A stretch of 64,000 bases of DNA from Mediterraneibacter hominis (GCF_014287475.1 NZ_JACOPF010000001.1:310001-374000); one strand, 5' to 3'. Shown: positions 17,713 to 26,519, counted from the stretch's first letter. Numbers and translations are program-made. The notes: a model not told the origin generated them from the letters alone.

Positions 17713-18702
17713 ATGAAAAGAAAGGCTGCAAAACTACTGCTGATGTTGACAATAGCGGCTGTTTTTACAGGCGGCTGCAAAAAAAATGTCGGTACTCCTG
17801 AAGACAATGCAGTGGTGGAGACACAAGAAGAGGAAGAACCCGAAGAACAAGAAGAATATGTTTTAGGATACAGTTGTATTAATCTGACCAATCCGTTTTA
17901 CGATACGTTAAAAACGGCAATTCAGACATCTTTAGAAGAGCAGGGGGCACACTTGATTGTCAAGAATCCAGAAGGGGACGTACAGGTGCAGATTACCCAG
18001 ATTCAAGAGATGATTGAGGAGGGGGCAGACGCCGTCTTTTTATGTCCCGCGGACTGGGAAGAGATTACACCGGCATTAGAAGCGCTCAAGGAAGCGGATA
18101 TTCCTGTCATTAATTTAGATACAGAAGTAAAAGAAACAGATTTGATTGATGCATATATTGGCTCTGACAATAAAAATGCCGGTTATGTATGTGGGGAGGA
18201 TTTAATAGCCGCGAAGCCGGACGGAGGAAGAATTGTGATTGTGGAATGTCCGTCGGTAAATTCTGTAAATGACCGGATTACCGGATTTGAGGAGGCCATC
18301 GCAAAGGGGGGATTTGAAGTACTGACAAGAATTAACAGCGGTGAGCAGGATGTTGCAGATGTAATGGCAGAAGTGCTGAATCAGTATCCCCAAATTGATG
18401 CTGTGATGTGTGGAAATGATGAGATGGCAATGGAGGTATACCAGGCAGTGCAGGCTGCAAAGCGCGCAGACATTTTGATTTATGGTGTGGATGGCTCTCC
18501 AGAGGTAAAGCAGTTATTGGCGGAAGGAACAAATACAATGAGGGGAACCGGAGCACAGTCTCCGATCAGTATTGGAAAAACAGCGGTGGAGACAGCGAAG
18601 GCGATTTTAAGTGGAGAAGATTATGAAAGAGAAGTACATGTGGAGACATTTTTTATCAGCAGGGAAAATGTAGAGATGTATGGAACTGATGGCTGGCAGT
18701 AA
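17713..18702 (+). CDS. Orphan sugar-type ABC substrate-binding lipoprotein (PBP type 1)
   Basis: The protein has 329 residues. The lipoprotein signal ends FTGGCKKN, with the lipidated Cys at residue 22, followed by an acidic linker. The mature part is a type 1 periplasmic-binding fold of the RbsB group: LGYSCINLTNPFYDTLKTAI, GADAVFLCPAD, ITGFEEAI and DAVMCGNDEMAMEVYQAV. ATG 17713 follows AAAGGA by 9 bases; the longer frame from TTG 17671 is rejected because it would displace the signal peptide. No permease or ATPase gene is nearby, so it either serves a transporter encoded elsewhere or works as a sensor subunit. Confidence 0.87.
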   Translation: MKRKAAKLLLMLTIAAVFTGGCKKNVGTPEDNAVVETQEEEEPEEQEEYVLGYSCINLTNPFYDTLKTAIQTSLEEQGAHLIVKNPEGDVQVQITQIQEMIEEGADAVFLCPADWEEITPALEALKEADIPVINLDTEVKETDLIDAYIGSDNKNAGYVCGEDLIAAKPDGGRIVIVECPSVNSVNDRITGFEEAIAKGGFEVLTRINSGEQDVADVMAEVLNQYPQIDAVMCGNDEMAMEVYQAVQAAKRADILIYGVDGSPEVKQLLAEGTNTMRGTGAQSPISIGKTAVETAKAILSGEDYEREVHVETFFISRENVEMYGTDGWQ

Positions 18703-18719
18703 GAAAGGACTAGTATGAA

Positions 18720-20417
18720 ATGGTGAAGAAGACAAAAGGGCATCCGCTTCCACTGGGGGCAACAGTAGAAGAAGGCAAAGTAAATTTTTCCGTCACAGTA
18801 CCGGCAGGGAAAGAGTGTATTCTTATGCTATATAGAACAGGAGAAGAAAATCCGGCATATACATTTGAGATGCCGGAAGAAGAAGGAATCGGAGAGCTCC
18901 GCTTTCTGTCTGTAGAAGGAACGGCGCTTGGGAAGTATGAGTATAATTATAAGACAGAAGCTCAGATATGGACAGACCCTTTTGCGAAAGAACTGGTTTA
19001 TTATGGAGAATATCTGGAAGAAAAAGAAGAACATACCTTGCAGAGGCGGGGAAAAATTGCAGAGAGGCAGTACGACTGGGAAGGGGATAAAAGACTGCAT
19101 CTTCCTTACCATGAAATCATTGCCTATAGTATTCATGTAAAGGGATTTACAAAGCATAGTTCTTCTGGTGTACGTCACAAAGGAACTTTCCGGGGAGTGA
19201 TAGAGAAAATCCCGTATTTGAAAGAGCTTGGGATCAATCAGATACAGTGTATGCCGGTTTATGAATTTGAAGAATCTGTAAAGGGATATACAAATTACTG
19301 GGGATATGGACCAGGGTATTTCTTTGCGCCAAAAATCTCTTATGCGGCTGGTAAAGATGCAAGAAGAGAATTAAAAGATATGGTAAAGGCGTGCCACAGT
19401 GCAGGGATAGAGGTAGTTCTGGAAATGCCCTTTGATCATAAAATTCTGCCTCAGACAGCATTGGAGTGTCTGAGATATTATATGATGGAATACCATATAG
19501 ACGGTTTTGTTGTGAATCCATATCATGTATCCTGGGAAATGCTGCATAAAGATCCGCTTCTGAAAGATGGAAAGATTATGTGTAAGGATGACGGCTTCCA
19601 AAATGTAATGCGTCGTTTTTTAAAAGGGGATGAGGGAATGATTGATTCCGTTATCTGGGCATTAAAGCACAATTCGGGGGAGAACGGAAAATGCAATTAT
19701 ATTACTTCCCACAACGGGTTTACATTATGGGATCTTGTCTCTTATGACGGAAAACACAATGAGGCAAATGGAGAAAAAAATCAAGACGGGCCGGATTATA
19801 ATTATAGCTGGAACTGCGGCGTTGAGGGGCCCAGCAGGAAGAAAAGCGTAGTACGGCTTCGTAAAAATCAGGTGCGAAATGCCTTCCTTTTACTGCTTAC
19901 AGCGCAGGGGACTCCATGTCTGTTGGCAGGAGATGAATTTTACAATTCCCAGGAAGGAAACAATAATGTCTATTGCCAGGACAATGAACTGGCATGGCTG
20001 AATTGGGGAAAGCTTAAGACAGACAACACATTATTTTTATATGTAAAGCAACTGATAGCGCTGCGAAAAATGCATGCAGTGCTGCATAAGAAGGAAGAAA
20101 TACGCGGGATGGACATGACAGCGTGCGGAATACCAGATGTATCTTATCATGGAGAAAATGCCTGGCAGATACAAAAGGAGGTTTCCAGCCGGCAGCTGGG
20201 GGTTCTGTACTATGATGAGGAAAAAAAGGATAGCTGTTTTATCGCATATAATATGCACTGGGTTAAACACACATTTGCCTTGCCGGCCCTCAATGGAGGA
20301 AAGAAGTGGTATAAGGTGTTTGGGACACAAAAGGAGACAGAAAAAGAAGAAGGTTTAGAGAACCAGAGGACAATAGAAGTAAAAGAAAGAAGTATCGTAT
20401 TTCTGGTAGGAAGATAG
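18720..20417 (+). CDS. GH13 glycogen-debranching-enzyme homologue lacking catalytic residues
   Basis: The protein has 565 residues. An N-terminal CBM48-like domain (about 8-110) precedes a GH13 barrel that follows isoamylase/GlgX: YSIHVKGFTKHSSSGV, NYWGYGPGYFFAP, HNEANGEKNQDGPDYNYSWNCG and QGTPCLLAGDE. The nucleophile motif DGFRFD reads DGFVVN (Asn266), the acid motif AEPWD reads CKDDG (Lys289), and the third acid in SHD is Asn332. The segment between the first two is also much shorter than in GlgX. It is therefore probably a non-hydrolytic glucan-binding protein. AGAAAGGA precedes ATG 18720. It follows the sugar-binding lipoprotein by 17 bases, as one operon. Confidence 0.85.
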   Translation: MVKKTKGHPLPLGATVEEGKVNFSVTVPAGKECILMLYRTGEENPAYTFEMPEEEGIGELRFLSVEGTALGKYEYNYKTEAQIWTDPFAKELVYYGEYLEEKEEHTLQRRGKIAERQYDWEGDKRLHLPYHEIIAYSIHVKGFTKHSSSGVRHKGTFRGVIEKIPYLKELGINQIQCMPVYEFEESVKGYTNYWGYGPGYFFAPKISYAAGKDARRELKDMVKACHSAGIEVVLEMPFDHKILPQTALECLRYYMMEYHIDGFVVNPYHVSWEMLHKDPLLKDGKIMCKDDGFQNVMRRFLKGDEGMIDSVIWALKHNSGENGKCNYITSHNGFTLWDLVSYDGKHNEANGEKNQDGPDYNYSWNCGVEGPSRKKSVVRLRKNQVRNAFLLLLTAQGTPCLLAGDEFYNSQEGNNNVYCQDNELAWLNWGKLKTDNTLFLYVKQLIALRKMHAVLHKKEEIRGMDMTACGIPDVSYHGENAWQIQKEVSSRQLGVLYYDEEKKDSCFIAYNMHWVKHTFALPALNGGKKWYKVFGTQKETEKEEGLENQRTIEVKERSIVFLVGR

Positions 20418-20439
20418 AAGAGCAGGGCGGCATGAGAAT

Positions 20440-20976
20440 ATGAAAGCATTACAACATTTTTGTACAATTACAAGGCACAAGATATTGGTTATGAAAGAAT
20501 GTTTCCAGGTGGGGTTATATCGTCAAGGCTTGCTCCATGATTTATCGAAGTACAGCTGGACAGAATTTAAGATAGGATGTAAGTTTTATCAAGGATCGCG
20601 CAGTCCGAATAACGCAGAGCGCGAGGCGATCGGATACTCCTCGGCGTGGCTGCATCACAAAGGAAGAAATAAGCATCACTATGAATACTGGATTGACTAT
20701 GGCCTTGATGGGGAGAAAGGGATGATCGGCATGAAAATGCCAGTCAAATATGTAGTGGAGATGTTTTTGGATCGGATAGCTGCCTGTAAGGTGTATAAAG
20801 GGGAAGAATATACGGATCGTTCCCCTTTGGAGTATTACCTCAAAGGAAAAGGAGAATATCTCATGCATCCGGATACACAGGCTTTGTTAGAAAAACTTCT
20901 CCGTATGCTGGCAAAAGAAGGAGAGGAGAAGACATATCGGTATATTCGGACAAATATTTTGAGAAAGAGAAGATAA
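20440..20976 (+). CDS. DUF5662 family protein
   Basis: The protein has 178 residues, soluble. I recognise the DUF5662 pattern: GLLHDLSKYSWTEF and WLHHKGRNKHHYEYW give a set of His/Asp residues that could bind a metal, like HD-domain proteins. Function unknown. It begins 22 bases after the GH13-like gene and is probably co-transcribed with it; a bidirectional terminator follows. Confidence 0.8.
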   Translation: MKALQHFCTITRHKILVMKECFQVGLYRQGLLHDLSKYSWTEFKIGCKFYQGSRSPNNAEREAIGYSSAWLHHKGRNKHHYEYWIDYGLDGEKGMIGMKMPVKYVVEMFLDRIAACKVYKGEEYTDRSPLEYYLKGKGEYLMHPDTQALLEKLLRMLAKEGEEKTYRYIRTNILRKRR

Positions 20977-20985
20977 ATAAAAGGG

Positions 20986-21035
20986 AAAAACAGCGCCGGT
21001 GTACAAAGAAATACTTGTACACTGGCGCTGTTTTT
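20986..21035. terminator. Bidirectional terminator between DUF5662 gene and luxS
   Basis: A 19-base stem (left arm AAAAACAGCGCCGGTGTAC, one mismatch) with a 12-base loop, with an A-run on the left and a T-run on the right. It serves both convergent genes. Confidence 0.85.
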
Positions 21036-21514
21036 CATTCAGGATAGTAAAGCTGGCAGTCCTGAATATCTAAAAGAACTTCTTTTAGATAGCGTTTTGC
21101 CTGGTATTTTGCCATAAGAAGGTTCATATCTAAGTAATTTCCGCAGTCCTTGGCAGAAGCACCTGGAATTTCTCCCTGATATTCTGCAATAAAAGTAAAC
21201 ATTTCTTTAAGAAGAGGGAGAATATCAAGAGAGGCGTAGTTGCCGAAGAGCAAAAGATAGAAGCCCGTCCGACAGCCCATGGGGCCAAAGTATAGCACCT
21301 TATCTTTGAATTCTGGATGATTTCTTAAAAAAGTAGCTCCGAGGTGCTCGATTGTATGCACTTCAGCCGTGTTCATTACAGGCTCGTCATTAGGAGAAGT
21401 CATACGGATATCGAAGGTAGTGACGCATGTTCCGCAAAAGAAATCCTTGCGTGAGACATAGACACCGGGAACTAATTTTAGGTGGTTGACTGTAAAGCTT
21501 GCTATTTTTTCCAT
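21035..21514 (-). CDS. luxS: S-ribosylhomocysteine lyase (AI-2 synthase)
   Basis: The protein has 159 residues, full length. It cleaves S-ribosylhomocysteine to homocysteine and DPD, the precursor of autoinducer-2, in the activated-methyl cycle. The metal-binding HTIEH motif is at about residues 53-57, with the third ligand Cys in AKDCGNY; GPMGCRTGFYL carries the catalytic Cys. AAAGGAG precedes the ATG. A monocistronic unit facing the DUF5662 gene. Confidence 0.96.
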   Translation of the reverse strand: MEKIASFTVNHLKLVPGVYVSRKDFFCGTCVTTFDIRMTSPNDEPVMNTAEVHTIEHLGATFLRNHPEFKDKVLYFGPMGCRTGFYLLLFGNYASLDILPLLKEMFTFIAEYQGEIPGASAKDCGNYLDMNLLMAKYQAKRYLKEVLLDIQDCQLYYPE

Positions 21515-21559
21515 AGGAGACTCCTTTCGATTGTCGATGTTATTAGTATAAATCTTTTT

Positions 21560-21588
21560 TGCAAAATTGAAAAGAAAAGTTTATACTA
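21560..21588 (+). promoter_or_regulatory. Promoter of the histidine phosphatase gene
   Basis: TTGCAA 21560-21565, 17 bases, TATACT 21583-21588, in the region divergent from luxS. Confidence 0.5.
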
Positions 21589-21696
21589 AGAGAGCGTCAA
21601 TAGTAACAGATGATCAGAAGGCTGTCTGTTACTGGCAATAGAAAGATGATAAATATAGTAGTATGTGAATTGGCAGGAGAGAACGGAGGAAGAGAG

Positions 21697-22344
21697 ATGA
21701 CAAGACTATATATTGTCCGGCATGGAGAGACGGACTGGAATAAAAAGCGGAGAGTACAGGGACATTCAGATATTCCTTTGAATGAATATGGAATACATTT
21801 GGCAAAAGAGACCGCAGAAGGACTAAAGGACACAAAATTTGATGCAGCATATACAAGCCCGCTAAAAAGAGCGCGGCAGACCGCACAGATTATACTAGGC
21901 GAAAGAAAGATTCCATTATATGAAGAGGAAAGAGTGAAAGAGATGGGATTTGGGGAGTATGAAGGACTATGCTGTGCAGGGCAAAATAAAGATGAAAAAA
22001 GCGAAGAATTTCAGAAGTTTTTCGGTGACACAGCCAATTTTATACCAGCCAGACATGGAGAGACAATTGAACAGGTAAATAAAAGAACAGAAGATTTCCT
22101 AAAAGAAATGTGTGCCCGAAAAGACTTAGAAGGAAAGAATGTACTGGTTTCCACCCATGGGGCGGCTATGACTTCTCTGTTAAACCATATTAGAAATAAT
22201 ACGAAGACAGCCGATTTTTGGAAATATGAAGTGCCGCCAAACTGTGCAGTGACAATTGTAGAGATTACAGATGGAGTGCCGAAGATAATAAAAGAAGGGA
22301 TTATATACTATAAAGAACCAGTAAAAAAGTGGAAAGCAGTGTAG
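21697..22344 (+). CDS. Histidine phosphatase family protein (phosphoglycerate mutase-like)
   Basis: The protein has 215 residues. The phosphohistidine motif RHGETDW lies at about residues 8-14 and the second histidine in STHGAAM. The family covers cofactor-dependent phosphoglycerate mutases, alpha-ribazole phosphatase and broad phosphatases; since gpmI is in this window, a phosphatase role is more likely than glycolysis. ATG 21697 follows CGGAGGA by 6 bases; the longer frame from 21610 starts far upstream, near the promoter, and is rejected. Confidence 0.88.
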   Translation: MTRLYIVRHGETDWNKKRRVQGHSDIPLNEYGIHLAKETAEGLKDTKFDAAYTSPLKRARQTAQIILGERKIPLYEEERVKEMGFGEYEGLCCAGQNKDEKSEEFQKFFGDTANFIPARHGETIEQVNKRTEDFLKEMCARKDLEGKNVLVSTHGAAMTSLLNHIRNNTKTADFWKYEVPPNCAVTIVEITDGVPKIIKEGIIYYKEPVKKWKAV

Positions 22345-22576
22345 GAAAAAAACTTTAACAGAAAGTACGCAAAAAACACTGTATCAGAACACAGGGCAGG
22401 ACCCGCTTTACCTCATCCATTCGAGTGGTTCTAAGCACAAAGTATCTGTGTGTCCATTGGAACACGCAGATGCTTTGCACTAAGAACCAGGCGAACTGTA
22501 TTCGGAACGCTCCTTGTCAATGCCCTGTTTATCTGACACAGTGTTTTTGCTGTCACTTTCAGTCAGAAGTTTTTAC
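22344..22576. repeat. Palindromic element A, two nested inverted repeats
   Basis: The ends are mutually complementary over about 55 bases: the core arms 22372-22398 and 22521-22548 match closely, and flanking sequence pairs more loosely out to 22344 and 22576. Inside, 22427-22453 pairs with 22462-22488 (27 bases, 4 mismatches). No coding potential. The shape is that of a MITE or a large structured RNA. It begins at the last base of the preceding stop codon. Confidence 0.65.
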
Positions 22577-22590
22577 CCCGCCATTCGGAA

Positions 22591-22839
22591 GGCAGCTTTG
22601 TTAGTTAAATTTCATTAAAAAGAAATCGACTTCACGCTGCCACGAGTTCCTAACCAGAAAAATTTGTTTACTTCCGATTGGAAATGCATAGCAGCGTGAA
22701 GCCGATTTTTTCCGTCCGGAACTATAAACTTAAGCTGGCGAAAGTGTGAGTGTGAAAGAGATGCTTTGCGTGAGTGAGGAATTTCGGCGAAGCCCTGACG
22801 AACGATGCAAAGCATCTCTTTCACACGTTCTTTTTGTCA
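22591..22839 (+). repeat. Dispersed element B, copy 1
   Basis: About 250 bases with two strong stem-loops: 22623-22641 with 22690-22708 (core CTTCACGCTGC), and 22750-22769 with 22807-22826 (perfect 20-base pair). A second copy lies at 61541-61790 in reverse orientation. It abuts the 3' end of the flippase gene and may serve as its terminator. No protein-coding frame is convincing. Confidence 0.75.
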
Positions 22840-22857
22840 CTTAAATTTTATGTTTCG

Positions 22858-24174
22858 TCAATTAACTTTATAATTAAATTTTAGTATGAGGAGAGCGCAT
22901 AGTGTGACTAAGAACTGGCTTGCGAGGAGTCCCCACAGGTAGCCTTGTATACCGAAACCGGGCACTATGAAAAATACGCTTAAAATACGTATGCCAAGTC
23001 CCAGGAGATTAATGGCGAGGGTAAATGCTGTCTTGCCTAATCCGTTGATAACACTTAAGAATGCTCCGTTTACATAGAGGAACGGACAAATCCAAGCTAA
23101 GGTGACGATAAATTTGCCGGCAGTGGCGCTGTGAAAAATAACAGAGCCGATAAAGGGGCCAAAAACCAAAAAGAAAAGGCAGCAGGCGAGACCAAGAATA
23201 AAACAGGAGCCTGCCGCTTTTTTAACAAGGTGTTTTAGCTTTGTTTGCTGTCCGGAAGCCTGAATTTCGGCGACAGCAGGCATTAGCATAATCGATACGG
23301 AGCTGGTAATCGCTGAAGGGAAAAGAATACACGGAAGCGCCATTCCAGTGAGGACTCCGTAAATGCTTAAAGCTTCAGAAGTGCTGTGGCTGTACAGCTT
23401 CAGGCAGTTTGGGATTGCAGCGGCTTCGATACTCTGCAAAAGAGTGACAGACAACCGGTTTGCAGTCAAGGGCAGAGAGAGGAAGAGCAGCTCTTTTGTA
23501 TTGCCGGCGGCTTTGGCAGGCATAAAATGCGGGAGACGAAAATGGTGTCCCCATAAAGATTTTGCAGAGTATAAAGCAGATGCGAATTCTCCTGAGACGA
23601 GACCAAATACTGCAATCACGACAGAGGGCTGTGTGCCGTCTTGTTTAAGGTAAAAATATAGAAGCGCAACAGAGGTGATACGGACAGTCTGTTCTATTAA
23701 TTGGGAAAGAGCAGGAATTTTGGTCTGCTTTAAACCATAACAGTAGCCGCATATACAGCTATGTACAGCGCAGCAGGGAAGTGCATAGGAGACTGCTGTC
23801 AGTAAACTTAAGCACCTAGAGTCTCCTAAAAATTCTTCTGCAATATATGCAGCGTTTGCCTGGATAAATAATAGGCCGGCAAAGGCAAGAGAACAGGAAA
23901 AAATCAGACCTGACAAAAGGACATTTTTGGCTTCACCGGGTTTTCCAAGAGACATTTTCCTGGCTACAGTACGTGAGATGGCTGTCTGTATTCCTGCGGA
24001 GGACAAGGAGATGAACAGTGTATAAACGGGAAAGATTAACTGATAGAGTCCTACATTTTCTTCACCGAAGGCATGACTTAAAAATATACGGTAGAAAAAG
24101 CCCATAAAACGGGTGATAAGGCCAGTAAAGGTTAAAACCAGTGTTCCATGAATGAAAGCGTGCTTTTTGGCCAT
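22858..24174 (-). CDS. SpoVB-like polysaccharide/lipid flippase (MOP superfamily)
   Basis: The protein has 438 residues and about 12-14 hydrophobic helices. The opening GTLVLTFTGLITRFMGFFYRIFLSHAFGEENVGLYQLIFPVY is characteristic of SpoVB/MurJ-like membrane proteins. This group moves lipid-linked cell-wall precursors; SpoVB acts in spore cortex formation. About 80 residues shorter than B. subtilis SpoVB, so a paralogue role is possible. AGGAG precedes the ATG. The stop lies 18 bases from repeat element B. Confidence 0.85.
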   Translation of the reverse strand: MAKKHAFIHGTLVLTFTGLITRFMGFFYRIFLSHAFGEENVGLYQLIFPVYTLFISLSSAGIQTAISRTVARKMSLGKPGEAKNVLLSGLIFSCSLAFAGLLFIQANAAYIAEEFLGDSRCLSLLTAVSYALPCCAVHSCICGYCYGLKQTKIPALSQLIEQTVRITSVALLYFYLKQDGTQPSVVIAVFGLVSGEFASALYSAKSLWGHHFRLPHFMPAKAAGNTKELLFLSLPLTANRLSVTLLQSIEAAAIPNCLKLYSHSTSEALSIYGVLTGMALPCILFPSAITSSVSIMLMPAVAEIQASGQQTKLKHLVKKAAGSCFILGLACCLFFLVFGPFIGSVIFHSATAGKFIVTLAWICPFLYVNGAFLSVINGLGKTAFTLAINLLGLGIRILSVFFIVPGFGIQGYLWGLLASQFLVTLCALLILKFNYKVN

Positions 24175-24223
24175 AGGTTTCTCCTAAAATATATACTTTT
24201 TAAAACATATTCACAGTTGCGGC

Positions 24224-24252
24224 TTGACAGAACTTGAAGCAGATGATATTCT
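24224..24252 (+). promoter_or_regulatory. Promoter of the iscR-iscS-iscU-mnmA operon
   Basis: TTGACA 24224-24229, 17 bases, TATTCT 24247-24252. Confidence 0.6.
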
Positions 24253-24260
24253 ACAGGAGG

Positions 24261-24288
24261 GAAATCCTAGTAAAATAATAGGAAATAA
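24261..24288 (+). promoter_or_regulatory. Candidate autoregulatory operator of the Rrf2/IscR gene
   Basis: AATCCTA and TAGGAAAT-like half-sites are separated by about 9 A/T-rich bases just downstream of the -10 box, where a bound regulator would block transcription. The similarity to a known Rrf2 box is only approximate. Confidence 0.35.
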
Positions 24289-24336
24289 AATGTGAAACTG
24301 CCGATGCTCATCGGATGAAATGAAGAAGGTGAAGAT

Positions 24337-24798
24337 TTGAAATTATCGACAAAAGGAAGATATGGACTAAGAGCACTGATTGATCTTGCCCAATACAGCG
24401 AAGAAGGGCCGATTTCTATAACAAGTATTTCCGGTCGTCAGGATATTTCAGAACGTTATCTGGAACAGTTGATGGCAAAACTGAAAAAAGCAGAAATTGT
24501 CAAAAGTGTACGTGGAGCTGGGGGAGGATATGTTCTGGCTAAACCTATGCGAGAAATTTCAGTGGGGGATGTCCTAAGGGCGTTAGAAGGGAGTTTAGAA
24601 CCTGTCGAGTGCGCAGGATTAGAGCCAGGAAATAGCTGCAGTGCCTCCGACGTCTGTGTGACAAAATATGTCTGGAAACGAATAAATGAAAGCATCAGTC
24701 AGACAGTAGATGAAATAAAACTGGAGCAGCTTGTGCAGGAAAGCAGGAAGAAACAATGTACTGCAGGCAGAAGAGCAAAAGTAGAATGTCGGAATTAA
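24337..24798 (+). CDS. iscR: IscR-type Rrf2 family transcriptional regulator
   Basis: The protein has 153 residues. A winged helix-turn-helix (MKLSTKGRYGLRALIDLA, SERYLEQLMAKLKKA, VRGAGGGYVLA) is followed by three cysteines at 92, 101 and 107, close to the IscR cluster-ligand pattern, so it probably senses Fe-S status. The start is TTG 24337 after GAAGGTG. It heads the Fe-S assembly genes it presumably controls. Confidence 0.88.
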   Translation: MKLSTKGRYGLRALIDLAQYSEEGPISITSISGRQDISERYLEQLMAKLKKAEIVKSVRGAGGGYVLAKPMREISVGDVLRALEGSLEPVECAGLEPGNSCSASDVCVTKYVWKRINESISQTVDEIKLEQLVQESRKKQCTAGRRAKVECRN

Positions 24799-24845
24799 GA
24801 ATAGCGAAAAGAAGAGAAGAACACTATAAAAGAGGAGGAAACGAG

Positions 24846-26036
24846 ATGGGAAAATTCATTTATTTAGATAATGCAGCGACAACGAAAATTGCACCGGAGG
24901 TAATGGAGACGATGCTGCCATATTTTACAGAGTATTTTGGAAATCCGTCAAGTGTATATGGTTTTGCGTCCCAAAACAAAGAAAGAATTGCAAAACAAAG
25001 GGAAAGAATTGCCTCTATATTGGGAGCAAAGGAAAATGAAATTTACTTTACAGGAGGCGGAACAGAAAGTGACAACTGGGCATTAAAAGCGACGGCGGAA
25101 GCATACGGGGCAAAAGGAAAACACATTATAACAAGCAGGATTGAGCATCATGCGATTTTGCATACATGTGAGTATCTGGAAAAACAGCATGGCTTTGAAG
25201 TAACCTACTTAGATGTGGATGAGAATGGGATTGTAGATTTAGAAGCACTAAAAAAGGCGATCCGTCCAGATACTATTTTGATTTCTATCATGTTTGCCAA
25301 CAATGAAATTGGGAGTATACAGCCGATAAAAGAGATTGGACAGATAGCGCATGAGCATGGAATTTTATTCCATACAGATGCGGTGCAGGCATTTGGACAG
25401 ATTTTAATTGATGTGGATGCATGTCATATTGATATGCTTAGCGCCAGTGGACATAAGATCAATGGCCCGAAGGGAATTGGCTTTTTATATATCCGAAAAG
25501 GCGTAAAAATCCGTTCGTTTATTCATGGAGGCGCACAGGAGAGAAAACGCCGCGCAGGGACAGAAAATGTGCCGGGGATTATAGGACTGGGAAAAGCGGC
25601 TGAACTGGCGGCGGATTCTATGGAGGAGAGAACTGCGGCGGAAAGAGCTTTAAGAGATTATATGATTGAAAGAATTGAAAAAGAGATTCCTTATTGCAGA
25701 CTCAATGGAGACAGAACAAAAAGACTCCCTAACAATGTGAATTTTAGCTTCCGGTTTATCGAGGGAGAATCTCTTTTGATTATGCTGGATATGAAAGGGA
25801 TCTGCGCGTCCAGCGGCTCTGCATGTACTTCCGGTTCTCTGGATCCTTCTCATGTACTTCTGGCGATCGGGCTTCCACATGAAATCGCACATGGATCCTT
25901 ACGTATGACGCTGGGCGCAGATACGTCGAAGGACGATATTGATTATGTGGTGGAAGAATTGAAAAAGATAGTAGAGCATCTTCGCGGTATGTCCCCTCTA
26001 TATGAGGATTTTGTGAGGAAACAGGCAAACAAATAA
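24846..26036 (+). CDS. iscS: Cysteine desulfurase (IscS/NifS)
   Basis: The protein has 396 residues, PLP-dependent. It takes sulfur from cysteine for Fe-S clusters and tRNA thiolation. IYLDNAATTK at the start, SRIEHHAIL, HTDAVQAFG and the PLP-lysine motif SASGHKINGPKG are present, and the catalytic Cys loop is SSGSACTSGS. ATG 24846 follows AGAGGAGG; a longer frame from 24756 overlaps the regulator and is rejected. iscU and mnmA, its sulfur acceptors, follow. Confidence 0.95.
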   Translation: MGKFIYLDNAATTKIAPEVMETMLPYFTEYFGNPSSVYGFASQNKERIAKQRERIASILGAKENEIYFTGGGTESDNWALKATAEAYGAKGKHIITSRIEHHAILHTCEYLEKQHGFEVTYLDVDENGIVDLEALKKAIRPDTILISIMFANNEIGSIQPIKEIGQIAHEHGILFHTDAVQAFGQILIDVDACHIDMLSASGHKINGPKGIGFLYIRKGVKIRSFIHGGAQERKRRAGTENVPGIIGLGKAAELAADSMEERTAAERALRDYMIERIEKEIPYCRLNGDRTKRLPNNVNFSFRFIEGESLLIMLDMKGICASSGSACTSGSLDPSHVLLAIGLPHEIAHGSLRMTLGADTSKDDIDYVVEELKKIVEHLRGMSPLYEDFVRKQANK

Positions 26037-26075
26037 AAAGGGAGAATAATAGAAAAAATCAGGAGGTTGATTAGT

Positions 26076-26519
26076 ATGTATACAGAAAAAGTAATGGATC
26101 ATTTTCAGAATCCGAGAAATGTAGGAGAAATCGAGAATGCGAGTGGGGTCGGTACGGTAGGTAATGCAAAATGCGGGGATATTATGAGAATTTATCTGGA
26201 TGTAGATGACAACCAGATTATCAGAGATGTAAAATTTAAGACATTTGGATGCGGAGCAGCAGTTGCTACAAGCAGCATGGCGACGGAACTGGTAAAAGGA
26301 AAAACAATTTATGAAGCATTGCAGGTGACAAATAAGGCGGTGATGGAAGCGCTCGACGGACTTCCGCCGGTAAAGGTGCACTGCTCTCTCCTGGCAGAGG
26401 AGGCAATTCATGCCGCCCTTTGGGACTATGCACAGAAACATGGGATTGAAATAGAAGGTTTGGAAAAGCCAAAGTCAGATATCCATGAGGGCGAGGAAGA
26501 AGAGGAAGAAGAATACTAA
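26076..26519 (+). CDS. iscU: Fe-S cluster assembly scaffold IscU/NifU
   Basis: The protein has 147 residues. The three cluster-ligand cysteines are in NAKCGD, FGCGAA and VHCSLLAEEA; the Asp after the first Cys is also kept. The C-terminus is a run of glutamates, unlike E. coli IscU. AGGAGG at 26061-26066 sits 9 bases before ATG 26076; a TTG at 26067 is too close. The stop overlaps the mnmA start by one base. Confidence 0.95.
   Translation: MYTEKVMDHFQNPRNVGEIENASGVGTVGNAKCGDIMRIYLDVDDNQIIRDVKFKTFGCGAAVATSSMATELVKGKTIYEALQVTNKAVMEALDGLPPVKVHCSLLAEEAIHAALWDYAQKHGIEIEGLEKPKSDIHEGEEEEEEEY

Noticed and set aside
22344..22839. Insertion sequence or CRISPR array in the repeat-rich gap
   Set aside because: No transposase frame, and repeats are inverted pairs rather than regularly spaced direct repeats.
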